From Cyclobacterium lianum (lineage in GTDB: Bacteria > Bacteroidota > Bacteroidia > Cytophagales > Cyclobacteriaceae): 64,000 nucleotides of DNA. Both the position numbers and the translations under genes were made by a program. Each line of letters begins with the position of its first letter. Position 1 is the first letter of the stretch. The notes beneath the pieces were generated by a model that saw nothing but the letters and a program-made list of their open reading frames with translations, was not told where the DNA came from and ran no database searches. The stretch is taken from NCBI RefSeq assembly GCF_900143075.1, contig NZ_FRCY01000005.1, positions 186,001 to 250,000 on the forward strand, given 5' to 3'. Positions 35,350 to 44,786 of the stretch are shown in pieces.

Positions 35350-36830
35350 CGGTTCAATAATTCTGATAATATTCTACTTGCCACTTTTGGGTCTGCTTTT
35401 CCTTTGGATTTCTTCATTACCTCTCCCATAAACATCCCCATAAGGCCCTTTTTACCTGATTGGTACTCCTGGACCTTAGCTGCATTGTCTGCCAGTACCG
35501 ACTCGATCAGTGGGCGTATCGCACCTTCGTCACTTTCCTGTATCAGATTCATTTCCTGGGCAATCTCCAGCGGAGATTTTGCGGGTGTCCTGAGCATCTC
35601 TGGATAAATTTTCTGCGATGCCACGGTATAGCTCACCTTTCCTGCATCTATCAATGCTATCAGAGAAGCCATTTGTTTGGGATCTATCGGAAAGTCCCCG
35701 ATCCCCAGGGTAAGTTCATTCAGATAGGACTTAACCGGTCCCATCAACCAATTGGAAGCACTTTTGTAATTATCGGTATGGTGACACAAATCTTCAAACC
35801 ACAGGGCAATTTCCTTCTGGTCGGTAAGCACACCGGCATCGTATTCCGGCAAACCGTAATTGTCTACAAATTTTGCAAAAAGCTCACGCGGCAATACGGG
35901 CATATCGTCTCTGATGGAATTTAACCATTCGTCAGAAATCACCACCGGGCTTAAATCCGGTTCCGGGAAGTACCTGTAATCGTTGAGATCTTCTTTTGTA
36001 CGCATACTTCCGGTACTTCCTGTAGTCGCATCAAAGGTCCTTGTCTCCGAAACGATATCTTCTCCCCGCTCCAGGAGACCTACCTGTCTTTCAAACTCAT
36101 GCTCTATAGCTCTGGCCACGTTCCGGAAAGAATTCATATTCTTTACTTCCACTTTCTTTCCCAAAACCTCGTCTCCTCTCAGGCGCACCGATACATTGGC
36201 ATCACATCTTAAAGAGCCCTCTTCCATATTCCCATCACATATCCCCAGGTACTTGACCATCTTTTTGATTTCAGTAAGTACATTGTAGGCCTCCTCAGAG
36301 GATCGCATATCGGGTTCTGTTACAATTTCTATCAGGGGTACACCGGCACGGTTAAAGTCTACCAGTGTATCAATTTCTCCCGCAAGATGAATCGACTTAC
36401 CGGCATCTTCTTCCATGTGTATGCGGGTCAGGGCCACGTTTTTCTTTTCTCCGCTGTCCAAAACAATCGGCACGTGCCCGCCTACACAAATGGGGTCTTT
36501 GTCCTGGGTCAATTGGTACCCCTTGGGCAAATCGGGATAAAAATAATTTTTTCTGGCAAATACGTTTTTCCGTGTAATGGAAGAATGGCAGGCCAACCCC
36601 ATTTTGATGGCATATTCCACAGCTCTTCTGTTTACTTTAGGTAATGTACCCGGATGTCCCAACGTAATCACTGAGATATTGGTATTGGGCATATTGCCAT
36701 ACGCTGTGGAATCTGAGGTGTACATTTTGCTCTTCGTGAGCAATTGGGCATGCACTTCAAGCCCGATGACGAGCTCGTATTTTTTCCTGGTCTCTTCTTC
36801 CACCGGGGAAACAGACTTCTCTTCAATCAT
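35346..36830 (-). CDS. gatB: Asp/Glu-tRNA amidotransferase subunit B
   Basis: Amidates Glu-tRNA(Gln) or Asp-tRNA(Asn) as part of the GatCAB complex. The 494-residue product begins its catalytic domain with YELVIGLEVHAQLLTKSKM and shows LGHPGTLPKVNRRAVEYAIK, HMEEDAGKSIH, DFNRAGVPLIEIVTEPD and DYRYFPEPDLSPV, all conserved in GatB. The C-terminal YqeY-like domain ends KADPKVASRILSELLNR. gatA and gatC are not in the window. It lies 73 bases downstream of alaS. Confidence 0.98.
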   Translation of the reverse strand: MIEEKSVSPVEEETRKKYELVIGLEVHAQLLTKSKMYTSDSTAYGNMPNTNISVITLGHPGTLPKVNRRAVEYAIKMGLACHSSITRKNVFARKNYFYPDLPKGYQLTQDKDPICVGGHVPIVLDSGEKKNVALTRIHMEEDAGKSIHLAGEIDTLVDFNRAGVPLIEIVTEPDMRSSEEAYNVLTEIKKMVKYLGICDGNMEEGSLRCDANVSVRLRGDEVLGKKVEVKNMNSFRNVARAIEHEFERQVGLLERGEDIVSETRTFDATTGSTGSMRTKEDLNDYRYFPEPDLSPVVISDEWLNSIRDDMPVLPRELFAKFVDNYGLPEYDAGVLTDQKEIALWFEDLCHHTDNYKSASNWLMGPVKSYLNELTLGIGDFPIDPKQMASLIALIDAGKVSYTVASQKIYPEMLRTPAKSPLEIAQEMNLIQESDEGAIRPLIESVLADNAAKVQEYQSGKKGLMGMFMGEVMKKSKGKADPKVASRILSELLNR

Positions 36831-36903
36831 GATTCAATCATTACATTAATCGTTCCAAAATTGGCGGAGATTTCACCTAAAACCAAATCTGGAACGGGTA
36901 AAA

Positions 36904-39540
36904 TTATTTCTCAGCTAGCTGGAGCAGGGCTTCTGCTTTTGTCAATACCTCAGGTAATCCCGAGGAGTCTTTTCCACCGGCCGTCGCGAAAAAGGGTTGA
37001 CCTCCCCCACCACCTTTAATCTCGCGGGCCAGGGTTTTGACCATCTGTCCCGCATCGAGTCCTTTTTCCCGTACCAGCCCATCGCTGATCACCACTGCAA
37101 TCTGTGGCTTACCACCTATGTCGGCCGCCAACACTGCTACCAAAGCCCCCATTTCATTTTTCAATTCAAAAGAAAGCTTTTTTAAAGCGTCTGAGTGGGG
37201 CAATTTAATCAAACCCAGGATTAATTCGTAACCGTTCAAGGATTTTGCCTGATTTTTCAGACTTTCCTTAATCTGCTCTGTCTCCTTAAGCTGCAGCCCT
37301 TCAATTTCTTTCCTCAGGCTGCTCCGCTCATCGATCAACTGCTGGATGGAACCCAACAAATCTTTCGGAAACTTCAGTATTTCCTGTGCATCCTGCAATA
37401 ACTGAAGCTTTCGGTTAACGTACCCTTCGGCCATTTTACCGGTCACAGCTTCTATTCTCCGCACACCCGAGGAGATGGACGTTTCCGAGACGATCTTAAA
37501 GTATCCGATCTCGCCGGTTGCACCCACATGTGTTCCCCCACACAACTCTATCGAAAATGTGGGGTCGAAAGCAATGACCCGTACCTGATCGCCATATTTC
37601 TCCCCAAAAAGGGCTGTGGCCCCCATCGCCTTTGCCTCAGAAATGGGCACATTTCGCCGCTCATCCAAGGGGATGTTTTCCCGGATTTTTTCGTTTACCA
37701 GGCATTCCACCTGATCCAACTCCTCCACGCTCAACCTGGCAAAATGGGAGAAATCAAACCTTAACAGTTTTTCATTCACCAGGGAGCCTTTCTGCTGCAC
37801 GTGCTCCCCCAAAACCTGCTTTAACGCCGACTGCAGCAGGTGAGTCGCCGAATGGTTGTTTCTTGTCCTTTTTCTCTTCTCCGCATCTACCTCACAGAAA
37901 AACTCGCCTTTTGTAAATTCAGGCAACCTATCTACCTGATGCACAATGAGATCATTTTCCTTTTTGGTATCGAGGACGCGTATGGTCTCGTTTCCATTGG
38001 ACAGCGTACCTGTATCCCCTACCTGCCCGCCACTCTCTGCATAAAAGGGTGTCTCGGTCAGCACCAATTGAAAACTACTCTTCTTTTTATCCTTTATTCT
38101 TCTAAATTTAATGATTTTTGCCTGGGTGCTCAGTAAGTCGTATCCGACAAATTTTGACGTATCCTCCTCAGATACCTGTACCCAATCACCTGTCTCTGAA
38201 CTTGCAGCCGATCTGGAGCGCTCTTTCTGTTCCTCCATGGACTCCATAAATCCCTTTTCATCGACAGAAAGACCATTTTCTCTGGCAATAAGTGAAGTCA
38301 AGTCCAGGGGAAAACCATAGGTATCGTACAGTTCGAAAGCGATCTGGCCCGGAATCACCGCCTCATTCCTCGCTTTCAGCGCATCCTGAATACCCTCCAG
38401 ATTTTTCAGGCCCTTATCCAGGGTCCTCAGGAATGCCATTTCTTCTTCCTGTATTACTTTCCCGATAAAATCTTCCTGCGCCTTCACTTCCGGAAAAAAC
38501 TCTCCGAAATGGGCGGAGAGCAGGGGCACCAACTGATACAGAAATGGCGATTTGAGGTCAAGAAAGGTGTACCCATACCTCAGTGCTCTCCTCAGAATTC
38601 TCCGGATCACATAGCCTGCCTTATTATTGGACGGAAGTTGGCCATCTGCAATGGAAAAAGATATGGCCCGGATATGGTCCACGACCACCCGGAAAGCGAT
38701 ATCGGTCTTTTCGGAATATCCGTAGGAAATACCTGAGAGCGTTTCAATTTTACTGATGAAAGGGGCAAACAAATCCGTGTCGTAATTCGACTTTTTATTC
38801 TGGATCACCCTGACCAGCCGCTCCAGTCCCATCCCGGTATCTACATGCCTGGCAGGCAACTCCTGCAGGCGCTTATCAGAAAATCTGTTGAATTGTATAA
38901 ATACCAAATTCCAGATCTCAATCACCTGGGGATGGTCTGCATTGACCAGCTCCCTACCCGGCAACTTGTCTATTTCCTCCTGTTCCCGCATATCGATATG
39001 GATTTCTGAGCATGGACCACAGGGACCCGTCTCTCCCATTTCCCAGAAGTTATCTTTCTTGGATCCATACAATATTTTCTCCTTCGTTACCAGGCTTTCC
39101 CAGATGGAAAAGGCCTCTTTATCCTCTGCTAATCCATCCTCGGAATCTCCACCAAAAATGGTGACGTACATGCGCTCAACCGGCAAGTGATATACATCTG
39201 TCAACAATTCCCAGGCCCAGTGGATGGCCTCTTTTTTGAAATAATCGCCAAAGGACCAGTTTCCCAACATCTCAAACATGGTATGGTGATAGGTATCCAC
39301 GCCTACTTCCTCCAAATCATTGTGTTTTCCTGAAACCCTAAGGCACTTTTGACTGTTAGTAACCCGAAGATGAGCCGGGATATCATTGCCCAGAAAAAAA
39401 TCCTTGAATTGATTCATCCCGGCATTGGTAAACATCAGGGTGGGGTCATTCTTAACAACGATCGGTGACGAGGGAACAAATTGATGCTTTTTAGATTGAA
39501 AAAATTCAATAAATTGGCTTCTTATTTGTTTGGAATTCAT
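36904..39540 (-). CDS. alaS: Alanyl-tRNA synthetase
   Basis: 878 residues, full length. The class II catalytic core starts with SKQIRSQFIEFFQSKKHQFV and contains DPTLMFTNAGMNQFKDFFLG and TGMGLERLVRV. The editing domain has the zinc/hydrolysis motif NNHSATHLLQ (HxxxH) and IELCGGTHVGATGE (CxxxH). The C-terminal oligomerisation/DHHA1 domain ends GGGGGQPFFATAGGKD. It is divergent from the M23 peptidase gene (153 bases) and followed by gatB, a sensible pairing of two translation genes. Confidence 0.99.
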   Translation of the reverse strand: MNSKQIRSQFIEFFQSKKHQFVPSSPIVVKNDPTLMFTNAGMNQFKDFFLGNDIPAHLRVTNSQKCLRVSGKHNDLEEVGVDTYHHTMFEMLGNWSFGDYFKKEAIHWAWELLTDVYHLPVERMYVTIFGGDSEDGLAEDKEAFSIWESLVTKEKILYGSKKDNFWEMGETGPCGPCSEIHIDMREQEEIDKLPGRELVNADHPQVIEIWNLVFIQFNRFSDKRLQELPARHVDTGMGLERLVRVIQNKKSNYDTDLFAPFISKIETLSGISYGYSEKTDIAFRVVVDHIRAISFSIADGQLPSNNKAGYVIRRILRRALRYGYTFLDLKSPFLYQLVPLLSAHFGEFFPEVKAQEDFIGKVIQEEEMAFLRTLDKGLKNLEGIQDALKARNEAVIPGQIAFELYDTYGFPLDLTSLIARENGLSVDEKGFMESMEEQKERSRSAASSETGDWVQVSEEDTSKFVGYDLLSTQAKIIKFRRIKDKKKSSFQLVLTETPFYAESGGQVGDTGTLSNGNETIRVLDTKKENDLIVHQVDRLPEFTKGEFFCEVDAEKRKRTRNNHSATHLLQSALKQVLGEHVQQKGSLVNEKLLRFDFSHFARLSVEELDQVECLVNEKIRENIPLDERRNVPISEAKAMGATALFGEKYGDQVRVIAFDPTFSIELCGGTHVGATGEIGYFKIVSETSISSGVRRIEAVTGKMAEGYVNRKLQLLQDAQEILKFPKDLLGSIQQLIDERSSLRKEIEGLQLKETEQIKESLKNQAKSLNGYELILGLIKLPHSDALKKLSFELKNEMGALVAVLAADIGGKPQIAVVISDGLVREKGLDAGQMVKTLAREIKGGGGGQPFFATAGGKDSSGLPEVLTKAEALLQLAEK

Positions 39541-39565
39541 GTTTATTTAGCTTAAACTTGACTGG

Positions 39566-39597
39566 TTGGAATTTTTGGTATTTTTGGATTATCTTTG
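39566..39597 (+). promoter_or_regulatory. Promoter of the M23 peptidase gene
   Basis: A TTG at 39566-39568 and TATCTTTG at 39590-39597 (exact TAnnTTTG), separated by 21 bases, form a good Bacteroidota housekeeping promoter. Transcription would begin near 39604, giving a leader of about 90 bases before the ATG at 39694. Confidence 0.6.
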
Positions 39598-39693
39598 TAC
39601 CCAAACACCCAATTGAAAGTTTTTGAGCAAGTAAATTGATCACCCGGGTTTTTCGGAATACAAAATTAAAAGTTTTAACGTACTATTTGATAA

Positions 39694-40671
39694 ATGAGTA
39701 GAATAAAATATTACTACGATCCCAAAACCTGCAAATACGAAAGGTACGTAAGGAGTAAATGGGACGTAACCCTAAACGTGTTGGGTTTTTTATCCCTCTC
39801 TTCCATACTTGCGGTAGGCATTCTGCTGGTATTCCATTATTATTTCGACAGCCCCAAAGAATTGATGCTGAAGAAAGAAAACAGGGAATTGAAATTGTAC
39901 TACGAGCTGCTGGAGCAGGAGGTGGGCCAACTGAATACCATGATGGCCGACCTTCAGGAAAGAGACGACAACCTGTACAGGGTTATTTTTGAGTCGGAGC
40001 CCATACCCAATTCTGTAAGGAAAGCGGGCTTTGGCGGGACAGACCGCTTTAGAGAGATCAAGGAAAAAGGCCTCAACCAGGAAAAGATGATCATTTCAGT
40101 TTCCAGTAAAGTGGAGACCCTCAAAAGGCAGCTATATATCCAATGGGAGTCGTATAACGAACTTTCTGAGACGGCCATGAACAAGGAAGAATACTGGGCG
40201 TCTATCCCTGCCATCCAGCCCATACATAATGAAGAACTAAACAGATTGGCCTCCGGATACGGTATCCGGCTTCACCCCATCTTAAAAGTGAGAAAAATGC
40301 ATACAGGTGTAGACTTCTCTGCGCCAAAAGGCACTCCAATTTACGCGACCGGAGACGGTGTAGTTAAGCAGGTGCGCACCGAATTTGGAGGATATGGCAA
40401 ATCCATTATCATAGACCATGGGTTTGGCTTCAATACCCGATATGCGCACATGAATGATTTCAATGTAAGAGTTGGCGACAAGATCAAGCGGGGCGACAAG
40501 ATCGGAACGGTAGGTAATACCGGATCATCCACTGCACCGCATGTCCACTATGAGGTGATCAAGGACGATAAATATGTCAATCCTGTTAACTATTTCTTCA
40601 AGGATCTGGAGCCCAGCGAATTTGATAAAATACTGGAACTTGCCTCCAGAGAGAACCAGTCGCTCTCCTAA
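39694..40671 (+). CDS. Membrane-anchored M23 metallopeptidase
   Basis: 325 residues, a LytM-type zinc endopeptidase acting on peptidoglycan cross-links. One TM helix at ~28-50 (LGFLSLSSILAVGILLVFHY), a coiled coil at ~55-150, then the M23 domain with the complete zinc and catalytic set: H203xxxD207 (MHTGVDFSAPKG), H252 in TRYAHMNDF and H283-V-H285 in APHVHYEV. The domain is anchored facing the periplasm. Because the metal ligands are intact it is probably an active hydrolase rather than an EnvC-like activator. Monocistronic, with its own promoter and terminator. Confidence 0.94.
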   Translation: MSRIKYYYDPKTCKYERYVRSKWDVTLNVLGFLSLSSILAVGILLVFHYYFDSPKELMLKKENRELKLYYELLEQEVGQLNTMMADLQERDDNLYRVIFESEPIPNSVRKAGFGGTDRFREIKEKGLNQEKMIISVSSKVETLKRQLYIQWESYNELSETAMNKEEYWASIPAIQPIHNEELNRLASGYGIRLHPILKVRKMHTGVDFSAPKGTPIYATGDGVVKQVRTEFGGYGKSIIIDHGFGFNTRYAHMNDFNVRVGDKIKRGDKIGTVGNTGSSTAPHVHYEVIKDDKYVNPVNYFFKDLEPSEFDKILELASRENQSLS

Positions 40672-40700
40672 AGCCAGGCGCCGGCAAAGACAATACAGAA

Positions 40701-40734
40701 AACCTTCCCTTCATTAGAAATGGGGAGGTTTTTT
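40701..40734 (+). terminator. Rho-independent terminator of the M23 gene
   Basis: AACCTTCCC (40701-40709) pairs with GGGGAGGTT (40722-40730) with one G-U pair, followed by a short T-run to 40734. It lies 29 bases after the stop codon. Confidence 0.85.
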
Positions 40735-40932
40735 GCTTTTACCCATGTCAATGATTTCCTCTGACAACCGATCATGGTCGGCCGGGAATCTGTAAAATCC
40801 CCTCAGCTAAAAAATAATACTGAGGGCCTCCGCCTGAACATCTGTTGGGGAAAATGAGACTCCCGACTTAAAATTTGAGAATTTAGATAATATATTAAAC
40901 AAATAGCCATTCCATATAATAGATAATTTTTA

Positions 40933-40940
40933 TATTTTTG
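40933..40940 (+). promoter_or_regulatory. -7 element of the merR-dprA operon
   Basis: TATTTTTG matches TAnnTTTG exactly. It lies 20 bases before the TTG start at 40961, so the transcript would have a very short leader. This supports the TTG as the true start, since no ATG lies nearby in frame. Confidence 0.5.
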
Positions 40941-40960
40941 AATACAAAAAGTCCGGTCCA

Positions 40961-41311
40961 TTGCCCTACAGAGAAAAAGAAATAGAAAAGAAATACTACT
41001 CCATCGGCGAAGTGGCGGAAAAATTCAGAGTAGCTACCTCGCTGATCCGGTATTGGGAAGGTGAATTTGATATCATTAAGCCCAAAAAGGATAAAAAAGG
41101 TAACAGACGATTCACCCGGGATGATTTGGAGAAGATTCAGCTCATCTACCACCTGGTGAAAGAAAAGGGTTATACCCTGGCTGGCGCTCAGGAGATCATC
41201 AAAAAGGACCTGCACAAAATTCAGGATACCGCTGCCATGATTCAAAGATTGCACGAAATCAGAGGTTTTTTGACAGCTATCAGGGACAATCTGGATGGCA
41301 ACGGAAAGTAA
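40961..41311 (+). CDS. MerR-family transcriptional regulator
   Basis: 116 residues from a TTG start (PYREKEIEKKYYSIGEVAEKF). The MerR winged helix shows YSIGEVAEKFRVATSLIRYWEGEF, then a dimerisation helix containing LVKEKGYTLAGAQEIIKKDL. No cysteine or effector domain follows, so it is a short MerR whose signal is unknown; similar proteins beginning with this N-terminus are common in Bacteroidota. Its 3' end overlaps the dprA start by 17 bases, so it may regulate or simply be co-transcribed with dprA. Confidence 0.92.
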   Translation: MPYREKEIEKKYYSIGEVAEKFRVATSLIRYWEGEFDIIKPKKDKKGNRRFTRDDLEKIQLIYHLVKEKGYTLAGAQEIIKKDLHKIQDTAAMIQRLHEIRGFLTAIRDNLDGNGK

Positions 41312-42416
41312 ACTATTGTACAGCCTGGCCCTAAGCCTCTTTCCCAACTTAGGGCCCGGCACTTTCAAGACAATCCTCAATTATTGCGGGACGGCAGAGG
41401 GATTTTTTGACCTGACTCATGGCAAGGCCATGAAGATCCCGGGCATTGGTCCAAAGTTACTGGCCTATAGAAAAGGAAAAGATGCCTACCTAAGGGAGGC
41501 AGAAGAGATCATTGAGCAGGCGGACAAACAGGGCATCGACATACATGGCTACCTGGATGAGAATTACCCCGCCAGATTGAAAAATATTCCGGACGCTCCT
41601 CCACTCCTTTTTTCCCTGGGCAACATGGACCTCAATCCGGCAAGGACAGTAGGCATCGTAGGCACCAGAAATGCCACCGCATACGGGCGAAATATCACCC
41701 AAAAAATCACTGAGGAACTGGCCAGATTCAATCCCACCATTATCAGTGGTCTGGCATATGGCATAGATGTGGAAGCCCACCGCTCAGCGATCGCCAACCA
41801 ACTGCAAACCATTGCCGTGCTGGGTTCGGATCTTAACACCATCTATCCCGCGGCACACAAAAAAACAGCTCAACAGATGAGGGAAAAAGGTGGCCTTTTG
41901 ACTGAGTTCAAGATGGGAAGCCCAATGAATCCGAGCAATTTCCCTCAACGAAACCGTATAATTGCAGGCTTGTCTGATGCCCTCATTGTCGTAGAAGCAG
42001 CCAAAAAAGGCGGTGCACTGATCACTGCCGAGATTGCCTATAGTTACAACAGGGAGGTTTTTGCCGTACCGGGAAACCTGCAGTCTCCCTATAGCGAAGG
42101 CTGTAACAATCTGATCAGAAGCATGAAAGCAGGCATCTACATGGGCGCTGAGGAAATTGTAGAATCCCTTTCCTGGGACAAAGAAACAGGAGCGACGGCA
42201 TCCGCTAAAACAATGCCCGACACGTCTGATTTAGATCCCATAGAAATGAAAGTGCTGGAGAGGCTGTATGAAAAAACGGCAGCCGAAATCGATTGGCTTA
42301 GCAGAGACCTCAATATACCTGCCCCCGAGCTGGCCATCAAGTTGCTCAACCTGGAATTTCTCGGTTTTGTCAAGGCCATCCCGGGAAAAAAGTACCAATG
42401 GACCGGATCCAATTAA
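41295..42416 (+). CDS. dprA: DNA-processing protein DprA
   Basis: Binds incoming single-stranded DNA during natural transformation and loads RecA. 373 residues: an N-terminal SAM/HhH-like segment (LGPGTFKTILNYCGTAEGFF, IPGIGPKLLAYRKG), then the Rossmann-like DprA core with VGIVGTRNATAYGRNIT, ISGLAYGIDVEAHRSAI, AVLGSDLNTIYPAAHK, FPQRNRIIAGLSDALIVVEA and AVPGNLQSPYSEGCN, and a C-terminal winged helix (~305-370). Its start overlaps the merR gene. With comEC elsewhere in the window it suggests competence or at least DNA uptake. Confidence 0.97.
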   Translation: MATESKLLYSLALSLFPNLGPGTFKTILNYCGTAEGFFDLTHGKAMKIPGIGPKLLAYRKGKDAYLREAEEIIEQADKQGIDIHGYLDENYPARLKNIPDAPPLLFSLGNMDLNPARTVGIVGTRNATAYGRNITQKITEELARFNPTIISGLAYGIDVEAHRSAIANQLQTIAVLGSDLNTIYPAAHKKTAQQMREKGGLLTEFKMGSPMNPSNFPQRNRIIAGLSDALIVVEAAKKGGALITAEIAYSYNREVFAVPGNLQSPYSEGCNNLIRSMKAGIYMGAEEIVESLSWDKETGATASAKTMPDTSDLDPIEMKVLERLYEKTAAEIDWLSRDLNIPAPELAIKLLNLEFLGFVKAIPGKKYQWTGSN

Positions 42417-42489
42417 GATATTTCCTCGGTTACGCTACTTTACTAGGGATAATTGGTTAACTTGGTAAACTACCACTAAAACGAAAACC

Positions 42490-43149
42490 ATGAAAAATTC
42501 TTTTACATTCTTAAGCTGTTTATTGATACTGATGGCTTCCTGCACACCAGAAACCAAAGAATCGTCGGATAGCCTGCCTATGAAGGTAGCCAGAGCCTAT
42601 GGTTTTGATCAACTCGATGAGGTCAAATCCATTTCCTATACCTGGAATGTGCGAAGAGACAGTGCCACCGTGCTGGTAAGGGATTGGGCATGGGATATGG
42701 AAAAGGGTGAAGTATCCTATTCCGGGCCGGACACCTCAGCTACCTATCTGATTGCTGAAAAAACTGCAGCATTGGAAAGTGTGGATCAAAAATTTATCAA
42801 TGATAAATATTGGCTGCTATTCCCGTTTCAGTTGGGATGGGATGATGGCTATGAAGCCGAGGTTGTAGAATATCAAACTTCGCCAATAAACGGAGAGGCA
42901 ACTACCAAAATCATTATCAGGTACAACGATTCTGACGGCTACACGCCGGGGGATGCTTATGACATCTATATCGATGAGCAGTACATGATCAAAGAATGGG
43001 TATTCAGACGCGGTGATGGACCCGAAGGAAGGGCCTTTACCTGGGAAAATGTAGCCGAATTTGGGGGGATTAAGATTGCGCAGGACCACCGACTGGAAAA
43101 CGGAGAAAAGATCATCTGGTTTACAAATGTGGAAGTAGAGAAAAAATAG
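42490..43149 (+). CDS. Lipoprotein of unknown function
   Basis: 219 residues with a lipoprotein signal (FLSCLLILMASC, Cys ~18). The mature part is beta-rich with many Trp and Tyr residues (SISYTWNVRRDSATVLVRDW, FPFQLGWDDGYEAEV, YDIYIDEQYMIKEWVFRRG, IWFTNVEVEKK), reminiscent of outer membrane lipoprotein sorting-type (LolA/LolB-like) folds, though I cannot confirm this. Single gene after dprA (73-base gap) with its own likely promoter. Function unknown. Confidence 0.75.
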   Translation: MKNSFTFLSCLLILMASCTPETKESSDSLPMKVARAYGFDQLDEVKSISYTWNVRRDSATVLVRDWAWDMEKGEVSYSGPDTSATYLIAEKTAALESVDQKFINDKYWLLFPFQLGWDDGYEAEVVEYQTSPINGEATTKIIIRYNDSDGYTPGDAYDIYIDEQYMIKEWVFRRGDGPEGRAFTWENVAEFGGIKIAQDHRLENGEKIIWFTNVEVEKK

Positions 43150-43400
43150 TGTTTGACCCATTGTTTGGGTCTTTGCTATACATACTGGCTGAACAAAAAA
43201 GCCTGAAGGTCCAAACAAAGAAAATTCCTGAAATCCGCTTGTTTATTTCTCCCCAGAGTGTAACTGGCAATGACCGAAACAGGAAATCAAATTGCGACTG
43301 GGATAGGCAGATATACCGGCTGGAGCAACCACATTCACCTATACCTGTACAGCCGGATGTTTGCCGTACCGAGACTGATAAGCGAACAAAAAATATAGGA
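43150..43400. other. Gap between the lipoprotein gene and the terminator before dnaN
   Basis: About 250 bases with no supportable protein. A frame of 103 codons from a GTG at 43149 has no recognisable features. The stretch ends in a strong hairpin, so it could be a long 3' untranslated region or a small RNA transcribed rightward. I could not match it to 6S, SRP, RNase P or tmRNA signatures. Confidence 0.3.
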
Positions 43401-43436
43401 AGGGACAAAATGAATTTTTTTGTCCCTGTTTTTTTT
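43401..43436 (+). terminator. Strong terminator between converging transcripts
   Basis: AGGGACAAAA (43401-43410) pairs with TTTTGTCCCT (43418-43427), followed by a run of eight T, so it is best read rightward. It is also immediately downstream of dnaN on the other strand and may act for both. Confidence 0.85.
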
Positions 43437-43437
43437 A

Positions 43438-44562
43438 CTACACGTAATTGCTCAACATGACGGGCATGACCAGCATCAGTATATCCTCATTTTCATTCAT
43501 GTCCGAAGGCAATATCAAACCCGCCCGGTTGGGAGCGCTGAATTTTAGTGTCACCTCTTTGGCCGTGATGTTATTGAGCATTTCTACCAGAAATTTGGCA
43601 TTAAAACCGATTTCAATATCGTCACCTTCATGTTCACAGGAAAGCCTTTCATTGGCCTCGTTGGAAAAATCAAGGTCTTCTGCAGAAACCTGAAGTTCAC
43701 TGCCGGTTAGTTTTAACCGCACCTGATGGGTAGTTTTATTGGCATAAATGGCTATCCTTCTCAGAGATCCCAAAAATTCCTGCCTGTTGATCACCATATC
43801 ATTGTTGTTGTCCAGAGGAATGACGTTTTCATAATCCGGAAAGCGCTCGTCAATCAACCTGCAGATCATTTTGATATGGTTGAATTTGAAATAGGCATTA
43901 CTGCTGTTAAACTCTACCGTGACAGGTACATTCTCCGCAGGCAGGGTACTTTTCAGCAGATTGAGTGCCTTTCTCGGAACGATAATACTGGCAGCTTCCG
44001 GAGAGGCGATATCTACCCTGCGGTAACGGATCAAGCGGTGCCCGTCTGTGGCCACAAAGGTGGTGTTGGTCTCGCTGAGATTGATGTACACGCCCGTCAT
44101 GGCTGGTCTCAGCTCATCGTTACTTGTTGCAAAGATGGTATTGGCGATGGCATTGCTCAGCACCTCTGTAGACATTTCTACCGAAGACGCATTGGTGACA
44201 CCTGGGATCCTGGGAAAATCCGTGGCATTTTCTCCCGCCAATTTATAGCGCCCATTGTCTGAGCTGATCTCTACGCTATACGTCTCCTTGTCTATACTAA
44301 AAGTGACCGGTTGCTCGGGTAGGTTCTTCAGGGTTTCAATCAAAATCCTGGCTGGTACTGCAATATTTCCATCTTCCTTGGCCTCTACTTCTATTTCAGT
44401 CATCATAGAAGTCTGTAAATCTGAAGCGGTAACGGTAAGCTTGCTGTCTTTGATTTCAAACAGAAAATTTTCCAAAATCGGCACAACCGGATTGGTCGTC
44501 ACTACTCCGTTTATGGATGACAGGTGCTTCAGAAGTGATGAAGAAGAAACAATAAATTTCAT
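43438..44562 (-). CDS. dnaN: DNA polymerase III beta clamp
   Basis: Ring-shaped sliding clamp that tethers the replicative polymerase to DNA. The 374-residue product has three similar clamp domains of ~120 residues each; MKFIVSSSSLLKHLSSINGV opens the first. FVATDGHRLIRYRRVD is the conserved central motif, and the C-terminus ILMLVMPVML corresponds to the usual MPMRL end, the rim of the peptide-binding pocket. dnaA is not adjacent. A candidate promoter lies 24 bases upstream of the start. Confidence 0.98.
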   Translation of the reverse strand: MKFIVSSSSLLKHLSSINGVVTTNPVVPILENFLFEIKDSKLTVTASDLQTSMMTEIEVEAKEDGNIAVPARILIETLKNLPEQPVTFSIDKETYSVEISSDNGRYKLAGENATDFPRIPGVTNASSVEMSTEVLSNAIANTIFATSNDELRPAMTGVYINLSETNTTFVATDGHRLIRYRRVDIASPEAASIIVPRKALNLLKSTLPAENVPVTVEFNSSNAYFKFNHIKMICRLIDERFPDYENVIPLDNNNDMVINRQEFLGSLRRIAIYANKTTHQVRLKLTGSELQVSAEDLDFSNEANERLSCEHEGDDIEIGFNAKFLVEMLNNITAKEVTLKFSAPNRAGLILPSDMNENEDILMLVMPVMLSNYV

Positions 44563-44585
44563 ATGTATAAACTTTTTTAGTAGGT

Positions 44586-44593
44586 CAAATATA
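44586..44593 (-). promoter_or_regulatory. -7 element of dnaN
   Basis: On the minus strand TATATTTG matches TAnnTTTG exactly, 24 bases upstream of the dnaN start codon. No well-spaced TTG was found for the -33 element; the nearest lies 24 bases upstream. Confidence 0.45.
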
Positions 44594-44786
44594 AATCACT
44601 GTTAGATAAAAGCACCACAAAAATGATGATTTCCGGAACCGAAAACCTTGCCCTTTGGCTTTATTCGATTCGTTTCCAACATCCAATGGATTTAACAGGG
44701 TAAAGTTATAAATAAAATCATAAAAGCCCTCATTGGGAATTGAATAGATGGTATAAAATTAACCCGATCCGTTTCAATTTTGTCCT

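Noticed and set aside
43150-43400. Known structural RNA (6S, SRP, RNase P, tmRNA) before dnaN
   Set aside because: No conserved signature of any of these was found on either strand; only the terminator is convincing.
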